The notes under the pieces were generated by a model. The model was not told the DNA's origin. It did not search any database and was given only the letters and a program-made list of their open reading frames with translations. Source: Chitinophaga deserti (GTDB lineage Bacteria > Bacteroidota > Bacteroidia > Chitinophagales > Chitinophagaceae). Taken from it: a DNA stretch of 64,000 bases. The stretch lies in contig NZ_QFFK01000004.1 in NCBI RefSeq assembly GCF_003149455.1, positions 496,001 through 560,000 on the forward strand, given 5' to 3'. Each line of letters begins with the position of its first letter. Position 1 is the stretch's first letter. This document shows, in pieces, positions 27,127-36,700 of the stretch. A program made the translations under genes and the position numbers.

Positions 27127-28422
27127 CTACCAGTTGCGTTGTACTTTTAAGGTTCCTTTGATGCCGGTAACGCCCACCTGCTCTCCGGTAGCGGTTTTGA
27201 TGATACCTGCCTGATCTATGGCGAATACGCCCGTTAGGTATTTCTTTCCGTTTTCTTCAATTTCCTCTACTGAGATAAACCCTCCGCTGTCGCGGGTTTC
27301 ATTTCCATCATCATACACGGAAACATACATTTTCTGAAGACCGGGCTCGGCGTATTCGAAGGACACGCTTGTTTCCTCCTCTCCCGGCATCGACCAGGCA
27401 TAAATTCCGTCAGTCTTTTGCCCCGGCTTCCTGGGTATCAGGAATACGATCTGTGGAATGTCTTCCGTTATCCGTAAGCTGCCAATGGTAAACTTCCCTG
27501 TTTCAGGTACGAATGTAGCCATGCCGGCATAGGTGTGCCAGGGTTGATTGTTGATGCTGATGTTGATCCCGTCTGTGATCAGGTAAATGGTACTGATTAG
27601 CAGCACCTGTTTGCCTTTTACATTCAGTTCCAGTGTAACAGTTGCAGTGGTAGTATTCCCGGAAACCTTATCCGGCGCCACATAACGGGCTTCGGCGCCC
27701 TTTCCTTCCAGTTTCCCGGGGCCCTGTAAGGTCCATTTTACCATGTATTTGGACTCTATGAGTAAGGGTTCACCGGTTCCGGCATTGGGGGCTGTGAGCG
27801 GAACAACCCAGTCGTCTCCCTGAGTGGGGTGTATATAACGAAGACCGCGCAGGGTAACGGTTTCTCCCAGTCCGATGGTTTTAACTACCGGGGATAACTC
27901 CATGGAGGCAATAAAAGCCCAGTCGCTGAAATGATTGGTCTGTACGGATATCACTTTCCCGTTTTTATCATTCAGGGTGCCACCGGGGCAGATCCATTGT
28001 CCTTTTTCGTTTTGGGTGGCTATTTCAATTCCGTCGCTGTTACTCAGGCGGGACAGGTATTTTGCGTAGTTAAAGCGCACGGTAACCGGCTTCTTAAAGG
28101 ATTTGCCATGAGGCGTAAGCCGGTAACTGTTCCCAATACCACTGATGGCGGTATTGTGCAGGGGTTGAATGCCTATTTCGGTATCGGAATCCAGGGCGCC
28201 TGCCGGAATTACGATTTCTATATTCCCGTCCGCACTGCTGAGCACTCCGCCTTCCACGCCTACCGTTTGGGTAAGGAGTTCGCCGGCAGCTTCACCTATG
28301 GGCCTTGCTACCACCTGCACGCCGGGCGGTTCTGCAGGCAGGCTTTCCGTCTTTTTACAGGCAAACAAACTCATTATTATCAGCCAGAAAGGCAACGAAC
28401 GTACTGCTGTGATATTTTTCAT
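27127..28422 (-). CDS. ZU5-domain lipoprotein
   Basis: A 431-residue exported lipoprotein: lipobox at LIIMSLFACKK, then a ZU5-type domain (GGVLSSADGNIEIVIPAGAL, IGIQPLHN, LTPHGKSFKKPVTVRFNY), a conserved TNHFSDWAFIAS, and Ig-like/beta-rich C-terminal parts. It is a paralog of the protein at 45601, with the same order of domains. I chose the ATG at 28422; the longer frame begins at a TTG and the predicted -7 box (28442-28449) leaves room only for the shorter start. Confidence 0.85.
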   Translation of the reverse strand: MKNITAVRSLPFWLIIMSLFACKKTESLPAEPPGVQVVARPIGEAAGELLTQTVGVEGGVLSSADGNIEIVIPAGALDSDTEIGIQPLHNTAISGIGNSYRLTPHGKSFKKPVTVRFNYAKYLSRLSNSDGIEIATQNEKGQWICPGGTLNDKNGKVISVQTNHFSDWAFIASMELSPVVKTIGLGETVTLRGLRYIHPTQGDDWVVPLTAPNAGTGEPLLIESKYMVKWTLQGPGKLEGKGAEARYVAPDKVSGNTTTATVTLELNVKGKQVLLISTIYLITDGINISINNQPWHTYAGMATFVPETGKFTIGSLRITEDIPQIVFLIPRKPGQKTDGIYAWSMPGEEETSVSFEYAEPGLQKMYVSVYDDGNETRDSGGFISVEEIEENGKKYLTGVFAIDQAGIIKTATGEQVGVTGIKGTLKVQRNW

Positions 28423-28441
28423 AATGTAGCTCAAAGTAGGG

Positions 28442-28449
28442 CAAAGCTA
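28442..28449 (-). promoter_or_regulatory. -7 box TAGCTTTG for the ZU5 lipoprotein
   Basis: Exact TAnnTTTG match on the minus strand, about 14 bp of leader to the ATG at 28422. No good -33 box seen. Confidence 0.5.
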
Positions 28450-28606
28450 CTATCATGGTTGCTTGCAGAACTACGTGTTATACTGAGTTTGGGAATTACG
28501 TGTTAGCAGGAAGTAATGCAGCATTCTTCCGGATAATCCGGATCAACTCATACGTATAAACGAAGCCGCCCCGGCAGCAACGCCGGGACGGCATTTCGTT
28601 TTGTAA

Positions 28607-29182
28607 TTACACCACTGAAACCGTAAGCGCACCAGTGTTCCCGGGAAGATCAGTAGCCGTAGCTATGATTGTTAAGTCTTCCAGGGCTGCGTGGGCCTGT
28701 GTTGCGGTATAGATCCACTGTGCCAGGTGAATGGGATCCAGAATGGCATTCCCTTCTTCCAGCAGCTGGTTCGTGGAGGTCACGTAGATGCTTACCTTCA
28801 CGGCTACTACCCTGAAATCGTCTTTTGCATATACAACGATGGCAGAACCGGGAGTGCCATTGTAGCTGGAGGTATTCACCTTTTTAACTACAGGCGCTTT
28901 CAGGTAATCGCGTAAAGCCATGTTGTAGGCATTCTTTCCAGGAGGAGCTTTCTTCTGATACTCTTTTTTCAGTTCAGCATTTTTAATTGCCCCGCTGGCG
29001 TATATGGCTGCAGATTCGAAGTATTCTCGCCTTACCAACTGAGCTTCCGAACCTTCTGCGTTCGGATTTACGCTCGGCATTCTGGCGATAATGGTGCTAT
29101 TGCCATGTTTACGATAGATAAACTGTTTACCTACGTTTCCTCTTGCTCCCCTTACGAGGAGGTTTTCGTTAATATTTGCCAT
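28607..29182 (-). CDS. Unknown protein of a LytTR-linked family
   Basis: A 191-residue protein without signal peptide or membrane segment. The N-terminus (LLVRGARGNVGKQFIYRKHGN, shown here in part, up to 20 residues) has a GxxGKQFIYR pattern that I have seen in short Bacteroidota proteins of unknown function, followed by TIIARMP and a helical block rich in Lys/Ala, then a beta-rich C-terminal half. Its promoter (29310-29317) is about 130 bp upstream and sits downstream of three 22-bp phased repeats. Those could be the binding site of the LytTR regulator encoded at 29651. No enzymatic motif. Confidence 0.6.
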   Translation of the reverse strand: MANINENLLVRGARGNVGKQFIYRKHGNSTIIARMPSVNPNAEGSEAQLVRREYFESAAIYASGAIKNAELKKEYQKKAPPGKNAYNMALRDYLKAPVVKKVNTSSYNGTPGSAIVVYAKDDFRVVAVKVSIYVTSTNQLLEEGNAILDPIHLAQWIYTATQAHAALEDLTIIATATDLPGNTGALTVSVV

Positions 29183-29309
29183 TTTAGATTGTTTTTAAGT
29201 TGTGTTAAAAAAAAGTTTGTTTTATGCCGGTGCCACATCAGGAGAAGGTTTCCGGGGTCACTCCTCCCCGTATGCCTGAGTGATGCTCCCTTTGTAGCGA
29301 TCGACAATA

Positions 29310-29317
29310 CAAAAGTA
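29310..29317 (-). promoter_or_regulatory. -7 box TACTTTTG for the unknown LytTR-linked gene
   Basis: Exact TAnnTTTG match on the minus strand; the -33 position holds TTTT at 29337-29340, a weak match. Leader to the ATG at 29182 is about 125 bp. The 22-bp repeats begin right behind the -33 position. Confidence 0.6.
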
Positions 29318-29331
29318 TCCGGATAGATAAT

Positions 29332-29397
29332 CCCTTAAAAAAGTTTGTGACGGAACTCGATAAACCTTGTGCTCTAACTCGATAAAACTTGTGACAA
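29332..29397. repeat. Three 22-bp phased repeats, candidate LytTR operator
   Basis: Repeat units at 29332-29353, 29354-29375 and 29376-29397. Units 2 and 3 match in 17 of their first 18 bases (AACTCGATAAA, C or A, CTTGTG), and unit 1 keeps the TTTGTGAC end. TTGTG recurs at 29345, 29367 and 29389, exactly 22 bp apart (two helical turns). LytTR dimers bind direct repeats about two turns apart, so these are good candidates, placed at about -30 to -92 of the minus-strand promoter. Confidence 0.7.
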
Positions 29398-29465
29398 GAT
29401 GAATTCTATCCTGCTTTTTTGCCCATATTCTTCCTTTTTATCCATTTTTCCTGCCTTCATCATCT

Positions 29466-29553
29466 ATCCTTCATCCATCCTTCATCGATCCTTCATCCAA
29501 CCTTCATCCAACCCTTGCTGTGGCTGAACATGGATGAAGGATGGATGAAGGAT
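29466..29553. repeat. 11-bp tandem repeats with 21-bp inverted copy
   Basis: The plus strand has four near-identical 11-base units with core ATCCTTCATCC (29466 to about 29509). Two units appear in inverted form at 29532-29555. Positions 29466-29486 and 29533-29553 form a perfect 21-bp inverted repeat. 11 bp is roughly one helical turn. The block lies just upstream of the LytTR gene and could form a hairpin or bind protein. Confidence 0.75.
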
Positions 29554-29595
29554 GGCAGTAGGATGTCAGTAGTAAATTTGAATTGGTATTTTCCT

Positions 29596-29603
29596 TATAT
29601 TTG
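29596..29603 (+). promoter_or_regulatory. -7 box TATATTTG for the LytTR gene
   Basis: Exact TAnnTTTG match 47 bp before the ATG at 29651. A TTTG lies at 29577-29580, 15 bp upstream, which is shorter than the usual 19-20. Confidence 0.45.
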
Positions 29604-29650
29604 AATATAACCCCTTAATGTTCAATGTTTAACACCCATTTATATCGCTT

Positions 29651-30112
29651 ATGATCAACCAATCTTTTTTTGTCTGGGATGAAGGCAAATACGTAAGATT
29701 AAATATGTCGGAAATACTGATCATTGTTATCTGGCGTAATTATGTCAGGTTTGTTGCCCGGGATTATATCCATACTGTACGCGCTACCCTTGATGGTGTG
29801 TTAAGCCAGTTACCAGAGGGCATGTTTGCCAGAACGCACAAGTCTTTCGCAGTATCACTACTGCATTTAAGGGAAGTGGAAAAGGACGAGGTTAAAGTAT
29901 CTGTACCGGATTTCAAGGAAACAGATAAGGGCGCCGCAAAAGTAGATGCGTTTCAATTGCAGGAAGATAAGAAGGAAATAGAAAATATAGGTTCGATTAC
30001 AATACCTGTTTCAAAGCAATATTATGCAGATCTGGTGAGCAAACTTACCGTACTTAATAAAGGGTATACCAAGGCTTCGCAGCCTCAGCCTGATACGGCT
30101 ACTGAGCCTTAA
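29651..30112 (+). CDS. LytTR DNA-binding regulator without receiver domain
   Basis: A 153-residue protein that is essentially one LytTR DNA-binding domain: VRLNMSEILIIVIWRNYVRF, then RATLDGVLSQLPEGMFARTHKSFAVSLLHLREV, the typical core with the R-x-H-K-S-F strand. No receiver domain, so no response-regulator pairing is visible. After the core comes a Lys/Asp/Glu-rich linker and a second strand block. It is preceded by 11-bp repeats and, further up, 22-bp phased repeats, and probably acts on the divergent unknown gene. Its last 14 bp overlap the convergent metallo-beta-lactamase gene. Confidence 0.87.
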   Translation: MINQSFFVWDEGKYVRLNMSEILIIVIWRNYVRFVARDYIHTVRATLDGVLSQLPEGMFARTHKSFAVSLLHLREVEKDEVKVSVPDFKETDKGAAKVDAFQLQEDKKEIENIGSITIPVSKQYYADLVSKLTVLNKGYTKASQPQPDTATEP

Positions 30113-30839
30113 ACAGCTTAATCGTATAATCCAGTAACTGACTACCACCAGGTTCCCCATGCCCCGGGATCACTATTTTTACATCGGGATAAGCCTTTTT
30201 CACCTTCTCAACGGTAGCAGACCACGCTTCCACATTGGCATCGCCCAGATAGCCTTTGGTGGCCTCCAGCTCCTTTATGAGGCAACCGCCGAACATGATA
30301 TGCTCGCTCGGGAAATACCCCACCACATTATCCCGGGTATGGCCTTCCCCGAAGTACCTGGCTATGATGTTCTTACTGCCCACTTTGAGTATCAGCGAAT
30401 CTTTGAAACCATTTTCAGGAACGGCATACTTATTTTCTTTCGCCAGTGTTATGGTTTTGACATTTGCGTAAGAAGGGATCTTATGGTCATGAAATGCTTT
30501 CAGTCCACCCAGACAGTCGTCATGGAAATGCGTAGGAATAATAGCTTTGATGCTGCAGTGAAGCGTACCCTTTATCCATTTGATCAGCTCGTCTGCAGAC
30601 TTATCTCTGGTAGGCGTGTCAAATATAATGGCTTCTTTACTGTTGCTAACGATCAGCCCGTTGCAGGGAACATTGCCGAAGTCCTGTGTTTGTAAGAAGG
30701 AAGTGTGCTGGTAAGAGTTTGCGGATATCTGTGTTACAATCAGATCGTCTGACTGGTACACTACTTTGGGTTTGAAATCCTGTGCGGAAGCGCTCAGTAT
30801 CGTAAAGGAGAAAAGGAAGATGAACAGTGTTTTAAGCAT
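30099..30839 (-). CDS. Subclass B1 metallo-beta-lactamase
   Basis: A 246-residue exported zinc enzyme with signal peptide (LSASA-Q near residue 20). The zinc ligands are complete: H104, H106 and D108 in THFHDDCLGG, H167 in GEGHTRDN, C186 in FGGC and H227 in PGHGEPG. The ligand Cys186 and the HxHxD spacing identify subclass B1. Residue 109 is Cys, as in the CcrA/CfiA enzyme, where many other B1 members have Arg. Hydrolysis of carbapenems and other beta-lactams is expected of the subclass; activity here is untested. No mobile element is nearby. Confidence 0.93.
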   Translation of the reverse strand: MLKTLFIFLFSFTILSASAQDFKPKVVYQSDDLIVTQISANSYQHTSFLQTQDFGNVPCNGLIVSNSKEAIIFDTPTRDKSADELIKWIKGTLHCSIKAIIPTHFHDDCLGGLKAFHDHKIPSYANVKTITLAKENKYAVPENGFKDSLILKVGSKNIIARYFGEGHTRDNVVGYFPSEHIMFGGCLIKELEATKGYLGDANVEAWSATVEKVKKAYPDVKIVIPGHGEPGGSQLLDYTIKLFKAQ

Positions 30840-30914
30840 GGCTATCGTTTTGTCCGGATGGGTTATTGGGTGGCTTAGGGGTTAAAATTAAGGAGTTTCC
30901 GGGAAGCCCACAAA

Positions 30915-30947
30915 TAGAAAAAGGTACGGAAAGCCGTACCTTTTTTT
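30915..30947. terminator. Bidirectional terminator between SusCD unit and metallo-beta-lactamase
   Basis: Stem GGTACGG / CCGTACC with a 4-base loop (30923-30940), followed on the plus strand by TTTTTTT and on the minus strand by TTTTTC. It most likely ends the minus-strand sigma-FecR-SusCD-ADPRM transcript and isolates the lactamase gene. Confidence 0.85.
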
Positions 30948-30982
30948 GTTTACATCAATTTATCAATCAGTGTTTGTTGTGT

Positions 30983-31888
30983 TTATGGTTTATCGAAATC
31001 CAGCGTCCTGGAAAGCATCCTGCCATGGCCTTTCAGCACCAGCTTATTGGGATATAGCTCTACGATGCCGTAGGCGTTCTGTCCGGCGGTTTCCACCATG
31101 CCTTCAACCACTACCACCGGCAGCGTACCCTCATAGCAGAACGCGCCGGAATGGTGGTGCCCGGCAATCAGGGCTTTCACGCATTTGTAACCCGCTACCA
31201 TACCGAGGATTTCCCGGTCGTTTAAGGCCGTCAGCCCTTTGGCGCAGCTCATGGGGTGGTGTGAAAAGATCAGGACAGACTCCCCTTTCTTCTGGGAAGC
31301 CTTCAGCTGATCTTCCAGCCATGCCAGCTGTGTGCTGCTGATACCCCCGTTATAGTCTGCCGCCTCGTGGCCGGTAGCGGCTTTGTAATCGGCATACATC
31401 TGCTTCAGTGCCCCTTCCTTCCAGGTACCGGCTACATTGGCGTAGCTGGCCACTTCATTCGTGTTCAGCATAATGAACCGCCAGTTGCCCTTTTTGAAAG
31501 AGTAGTACTCTTCGGGCATGCCCAGCTTATCATGCAGTTGTTTGTTATCCTTTACCCCGGCGTAATCGTGGTTACCGGGGGTATTGTAGACCTTTTTATC
31601 GAGCCTGCTAAGCGATTTGAGTACGGTGTCGAGGTCTTTGGGATTCCGGTCAATGATATCGCCGAGGTTTAGCGTGAACTGCACCTTTTGCTGGTTGATA
31701 GCATCCACGCAGCTGTCGAGCTTGGCGATGGAATTACGGTAGAACCGCGACCCTCTGGGTTCGCAATCGCAGTACTGGATATCACTGATCAGTCCAAAGC
31801 GTATCACCTGCTTTGCGGATTGGCCGTAGCAGAGGTTGGCGGCCAGCAGGGCCATCAGGAAAATGCAGTAAGAAGAGATTCTTTTCAT
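30983..31888 (-). CDS. Exported ADPRM-like metallophosphoesterase
   Basis: A 301-residue calcineurin-type phosphoesterase with signal peptide (cleavage near CYGQS). Metal motifs in order: SDIQYCD, GDIIDR, GNHDYAG, SHHPMS, AGHHHSG. The CDCEPRGSRFYRNSIAKLDSC segment after the first motif is typical of Mn-dependent ADP-ribose/CDP-alcohol diphosphatase (ADPRM). It likely cleaves a phosphodiester or pyrophosphate link, such as in CDP-alcohols or ADP-ribose, in the periplasm. It follows SusD by 34 bp, which ties it to the SusCD substrate. Confidence 0.85.
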   Translation of the reverse strand: MKRISSYCIFLMALLAANLCYGQSAKQVIRFGLISDIQYCDCEPRGSRFYRNSIAKLDSCVDAINQQKVQFTLNLGDIIDRNPKDLDTVLKSLSRLDKKVYNTPGNHDYAGVKDNKQLHDKLGMPEEYYSFKKGNWRFIMLNTNEVASYANVAGTWKEGALKQMYADYKAATGHEAADYNGGISSTQLAWLEDQLKASQKKGESVLIFSHHPMSCAKGLTALNDREILGMVAGYKCVKALIAGHHHSGAFCYEGTLPVVVVEGMVETAGQNAYGIVELYPNKLVLKGHGRMLSRTLDFDKP

Positions 31889-31922
31889 GACTTAAATATA
31901 AGTGCCAATTTACCGGGATGTA

Positions 31923-33683
31923 TTACCATCCCGGATTGGGTGCCAGATTAGGATTGAGGGTGATTTCGTTCAGGGGGATGCACTCCAGGTAGTCGCGCTT
32001 CGGATTAAAGCCATAACCATTCGGCATTTGCTTCACAAAAGGATCAATGAAGCCTTCGGCATCGGTTTGGTATTTGATGGTGATGCCTCCCCAATCCGCA
32101 GCTTTCAATGGATACCCCAGCGGACGTTTACCCTTTACCAGTTTATGCGCAGCCCAGCGCCGCATGTCATCGAACCGGAAGCCTTCAGAACCCAGTTCCA
32201 CGGTGCGCTCCCGGCGTATTTCGAACAGCTCGTCGGAGATGGCGTAGCCGTAATCCGCGAAGCGCTGGCTGTTAGGGTCTTGTTGTGCTTTGAAAGCCGG
32301 CATGCCCGCCCTCAGCCTTAGCAGGTTGATGGATTTGGCGTAGTCCACGGCTTCGCCCAGTTCAGCTTTGGCTTCTGCGTAATTGAGCAGGGCTTCCGCA
32401 TAACGGAATATGATGGAGCCTGTTTCGCAGCTGGTATTCCAGGATACGCCGCTGCCGGCCTGCGGGTCTTTAGGATCGTTTCCTTTCCTGATCTGGAAGC
32501 CGGTATTGTTGAGCGTTTCACCGGATTTATCGAGGAACGGACGGGTAAAGGTTCCTTTACCAAAACTGTTATCCCACATAGTAGCGCCGGGTACCCAGAT
32601 GGTTTGGGCCAGTCGGGGATCGCAGTCGGCTCCTATCCTGCTGAGGAAGTCGTTTCCTTTTACGGTTTGGGCAAGGGTGTGATAGTTATAGGGGTTACCG
32701 TCTTTGCCTAAGTAGTTATATACCTGCTGCATGGTCATGCTGATGCCTGCGGTTCGGTCGGATACATAGATCTGGAAAGAGTGCGACATCTGCAGGTTAG
32801 CGGAAAAGGCTTTCCAGAGCAGTACTTCTTTGCTGGCAGATTGACTGGTCAGCGAAAACAGTTTGCAGTAATCGCTTTCCGGCTGGCCATTGGAGTATAG
32901 AGACAGTCCATATACCGGCTTCATCAGCTCCTCCGCAGCATCTACTGCAGCACGGAAGTATTTGGCCGGTGTAGCGCCCGGCGTGCCAAACGCTGTGCCG
33001 GCGTGGTACTTCTGCCAGCTACCTTCATAGAGGGCTACCCTCGACTTGAACAAAAGAGCCGCTTCTTTGGAGATCCTGTTGTTGCCACCGGTAATTGATT
33101 TAATGGTACCAAGATACTCGATAGCCTTATCCAGATGCCATAGGATGGAATCGGTTACCAGCACCCTTGAGTCTCTGGCTTTATACAGATCTTCAGAATC
33201 CATTTCCAGCGGGTGAGTGTACCAGGGCACATCGCCATATGCCTTTACCTTTTCGAAATAGAACCATGCTTTGAAGAAATGCGCTTCTCCTACATAGTGT
33301 TTATATTTTTCGAAGGGTTCTTTACAGCGCTGGTAGTTCTTGAAGAATACGTTCACGCTTCTGATGTCCGTCCAGGTCCAGTTACCGCCGGATGTTACCG
33401 GCTGGTTGGTGCCATTCCACAGGGTGCTGGGTGAGGCAGATATCTGTACATCAGAGCCTCTGAGGCCATCCCAGCCAATATGGCCGAGGTAGTTACCCAG
33501 CGTGTTGAATGCGGGTAATTTGGCATAGAACTGAAGGGTGTAGTTTTCGAGGTCTTTCGCAGTTTTCCAGTATGCGTCGTTTTCTATGTCCGTGAGCGGC
33601 GGTTTATCCAGCAGGTCTTTACTGCAGGAAGCGCTCATCATTAACAGGGCGGCGGAGAATATATGTATGAGATGTTTTTTCAT
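31923..33683 (-). CDS. susD: SusD/RagB family outer-membrane lipoprotein
   Basis: A 586-residue lipoprotein (lipobox at LMMSASCSK) that forms the lid of a SusCD transporter. The TPR-like SusD fold is shown by DIENDAYWKTAKDLENYTLQFY, YEKVKAYGDVPWYTHPL, DSILWHLDKAIEYL, FRYAEALLNYAEAKAELGEAV, IRRERTVELGSEGFRFDDMRRWAAHKLV and a C-terminal YLECIPLNEITLNPNL block. It is directly after SusC (35 bp). No CAZyme gene is found in the unit, so the ligand is probably not a polysaccharide. Confidence 0.93.
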   Translation of the reverse strand: MKKHLIHIFSAALLMMSASCSKDLLDKPPLTDIENDAYWKTAKDLENYTLQFYAKLPAFNTLGNYLGHIGWDGLRGSDVQISASPSTLWNGTNQPVTSGGNWTWTDIRSVNVFFKNYQRCKEPFEKYKHYVGEAHFFKAWFYFEKVKAYGDVPWYTHPLEMDSEDLYKARDSRVLVTDSILWHLDKAIEYLGTIKSITGGNNRISKEAALLFKSRVALYEGSWQKYHAGTAFGTPGATPAKYFRAAVDAAEELMKPVYGLSLYSNGQPESDYCKLFSLTSQSASKEVLLWKAFSANLQMSHSFQIYVSDRTAGISMTMQQVYNYLGKDGNPYNYHTLAQTVKGNDFLSRIGADCDPRLAQTIWVPGATMWDNSFGKGTFTRPFLDKSGETLNNTGFQIRKGNDPKDPQAGSGVSWNTSCETGSIIFRYAEALLNYAEAKAELGEAVDYAKSINLLRLRAGMPAFKAQQDPNSQRFADYGYAISDELFEIRRERTVELGSEGFRFDDMRRWAAHKLVKGKRPLGYPLKAADWGGITIKYQTDAEGFIDPFVKQMPNGYGFNPKRDYLECIPLNEITLNPNLAPNPGW

Positions 33684-33718
33684 TGCTTACGTTTTAATAT
33701 CTGGCGTTTGCCGTGTGT

Positions 33719-36700
33719 TTAAAATGAAACATTTAAGCCAAAAGCCCATATCGCCTGCGCGAACATGCTTTTACCGTCTCCAAACTCCCCTGCGGAGGCA
33801 GTTTCAGGATCGAAGCCTACCGGCAGTTTAGACATGGTATAGATGTTTTCACCGGAGAAGTAAAGGCGGGCCCTTTGCAGCCTGATCTGTCTTAACACGG
33901 CAGCGGGTATCGTATAACCCACCTGTACGTTCTTTAACCGTGCAAAAGCGCCATTCTGTAAGTAACGGGTTTGTGTCTGCTGGTTTTTGAGATACTGCGT
34001 ACCATCGCTATACGGGCGTGGGAAGAAGGCTTCGGTGTTTTTGCCTAAGCCGGAATAGGTGGTCGCATCTTCGTCGCGGTAGTAGTCCATATGATGCGGG
34101 AACAGCGAAGACTGGTTCCACCTGTTGAAGCCCCAGTAGATGTTGCCGCTTAGCCACAGATCGCGTTTGCCGGTACCCTGAATAAACACGGACACATCAA
34201 AGTTTTTATAATCGGCGGTAAGGTTCAGGCCAAACTGGTAGCGGGATGTGTTGTTGCCAATCACTTTCAGGTCGCCATGATCATTCACGGTATTCTTGCC
34301 ACTGTTAATGACGCCATCGCCATTGAGATCGCGGTATTCCACGTCGCCGGTGCGCCATGTCTGGCCATTGATGAATTTCTGATAGTTTGATGCATTGATC
34401 TCATCGGCACGTTTCTGATCTTTAATAAGCCCAACGGTTTCATATCCCCAGATCTCCCCTGCCCTTTTGCCGGTGTATTCGGTAGTGAGGATGCCGGTAG
34501 GATTGGGATACTTGCTTACGATGTTCAGGTAATCAAACACGTTGCCGGAAATGGAATACGAGAACTCATCGCCCACCTTGCCTCTCCATGTGAGCGTAAG
34601 GTCCCATCCTTTCGTTTTAAGCTCTGAATTGTTCTCTCTTGGCACAGCTGCTCCCAATACTGCGGGGAGTGCTTTTGCGGGGCCCAGGCGGTCGAACGTG
34701 AGGCGCTGGTAGTAATCGAATGCCACCTGCAGCCTGTTCTGTAGAAAGCCCAGTTCTACCCCCACGTTGGAGGTTTTAGAGGATTCCCAGGTAAGGTATG
34801 GGTTCACGAGGTTGGGAGATGTGGTATAAGCCGGACGGCCGCCATTGATCATCCAGTTGAGGTTGGTCTGTACCCCCAGCAATGCCAGGTCCTGGTAGGC
34901 GGCAACGCCCTGGTTGCCCAGCATACCCCAGGAAGCCCTCAGCTTCAGGTTGGATACATAAGGGCGCATTTCCTGCCAGAAGTTTTCGCGGGATACGTTC
35001 CAGCCGGCGGAAACGGATGGGAAGAAGCCCCATCTCTTGCCATCGGCGAACTTGGAAGTACCATCGTAGCGCACGTTGGATTCCAGCAGGTATTTATCGT
35101 CGTAGTTGTAGTTAAGCCTTGCAAAATAGCCTTTGGTGCCCCAGTGGGTTAAGGCATCGGTTGCCTGCATATCGCCGGTGGCCGTGGTGATGGAAGGCAC
35201 TTCCGGAGAAATCAGCCCCCTTTTCATACCGCTCAGGTAATCGTATTTGCTGGATTCCTGCTGGTAACCGGCCATCAGTTCCAGGTTATGCTTCATGCCT
35301 AACAGGAGCTTGTACGAAGTGTACAGGTTCACCGCCTGGTAATTGGTGCTTGATTTGGATTTGGTGATATAGGACGGAACGGTGAGGGATATGGGCACCA
35401 TGGTACCATCCACCTCATCTTCGTAGGCTACAAGGTTCACACCATCGTAGTCGTTGGTGCCATAATCAATGGAATAATCCGCGTTGATGGTCCAGTTCTT
35501 AGTCGGCTTTATCTCTGTGGCCAGGCGCTGCATGAGGGTGTTATCCGTCAGCTTCTGGTATCCCGCGCGCATCTGCGGTACGCGTGACAATTGAGAGTAC
35601 GCACCGTTGGGCGATTTCAGGAATACTTCCGGATGCGTTCTGAATATCTGGTGAATGATCATGCCATAGCCGCCTTCACCGTTATAGATGGGGCGGTCGC
35701 GTACAATGTTGGATACGCGGGTGTTGGAGCTGATCTTCCACCAGCTGGCGAGGTTAGCATCCAGCTTGGCGGTGAGGTTATAACGGCGGTATTTATCATC
35801 CACCATCTTCAGCGAGCCTTTCTCATAGGCATGGCCTGCTGAGAGATAGTAAGAGATATCTTTAGAGCCACCTCTTACAGAGAGGTTTTCCTGGGTCCTC
35901 ATACCGGAGCCATAGTGAATGTCTATCCAGTCGTTGTTACCATTGGAAAGCTGGTAGGTCGACCATTTAGTGGGATTGGTAGCATCCGGCACGGTTTCCG
36001 GCAGCGTAGGATCATTGATATAAGCCATGATCCTGTCGATGGTGGATTCTGCAAAGAGGCGTGCCACACCCTGGTTGTCGTGCATCTCGTTCATCGCCCT
36101 GGCGAAGGTGTAGGAATCCACCATGCGGGGTTTGCGGATAATAGTGGTAGGACCGCCATTCGCCGAAAACTCCACCTGTGGCTTTTGATTGGATTTGCCT
36201 GATTTGGTGGTGATGAGCAATACGCCGTATGGTGCCCGGGCACCATAGATGGCGGAAGCCGCGGCATCTTTCAGGACGGTAATGTTTTCGATGGTGTTGG
36301 GATCGAGGGTATTGATATCGCCCGCGGTACCATCGATGAGTACGTAGGGAGCGCCCTGGCCGCGAATCTGGATGGAAGGTGCGGCACCGGGTTCAAATCC
36401 GGAATTGCCGTAGTTGATTTTCACACCGCTTACAGTGCCGTACAATGCCTGTGATACGTTGCTCACCGGACGGTTCTGCAGCTTCTTCCCATCCACTACT
36501 TCCACAGCGCCGGTAAGGTTGGCTTTCTTGCTGGTGCCGTAACCTACTACTACCACTTCATTCAGTTTGGTGTCTGAAGATGGCGCCAGTTTAATCATCA
36601 TGGAATTATTGTTCCCTTCTTTCAGCAGCAGGTTCATTAAACGGTGCGTTTCATAGCCCATGTGGGAGAAGCGGAAGGAGTAGCGTGAATTAGCCACCAG

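Noticed and set aside
29466..29553. A CRISPR array
   Set aside because: Units are 11 bp without spacers and half are inverted, and no cas genes are near.
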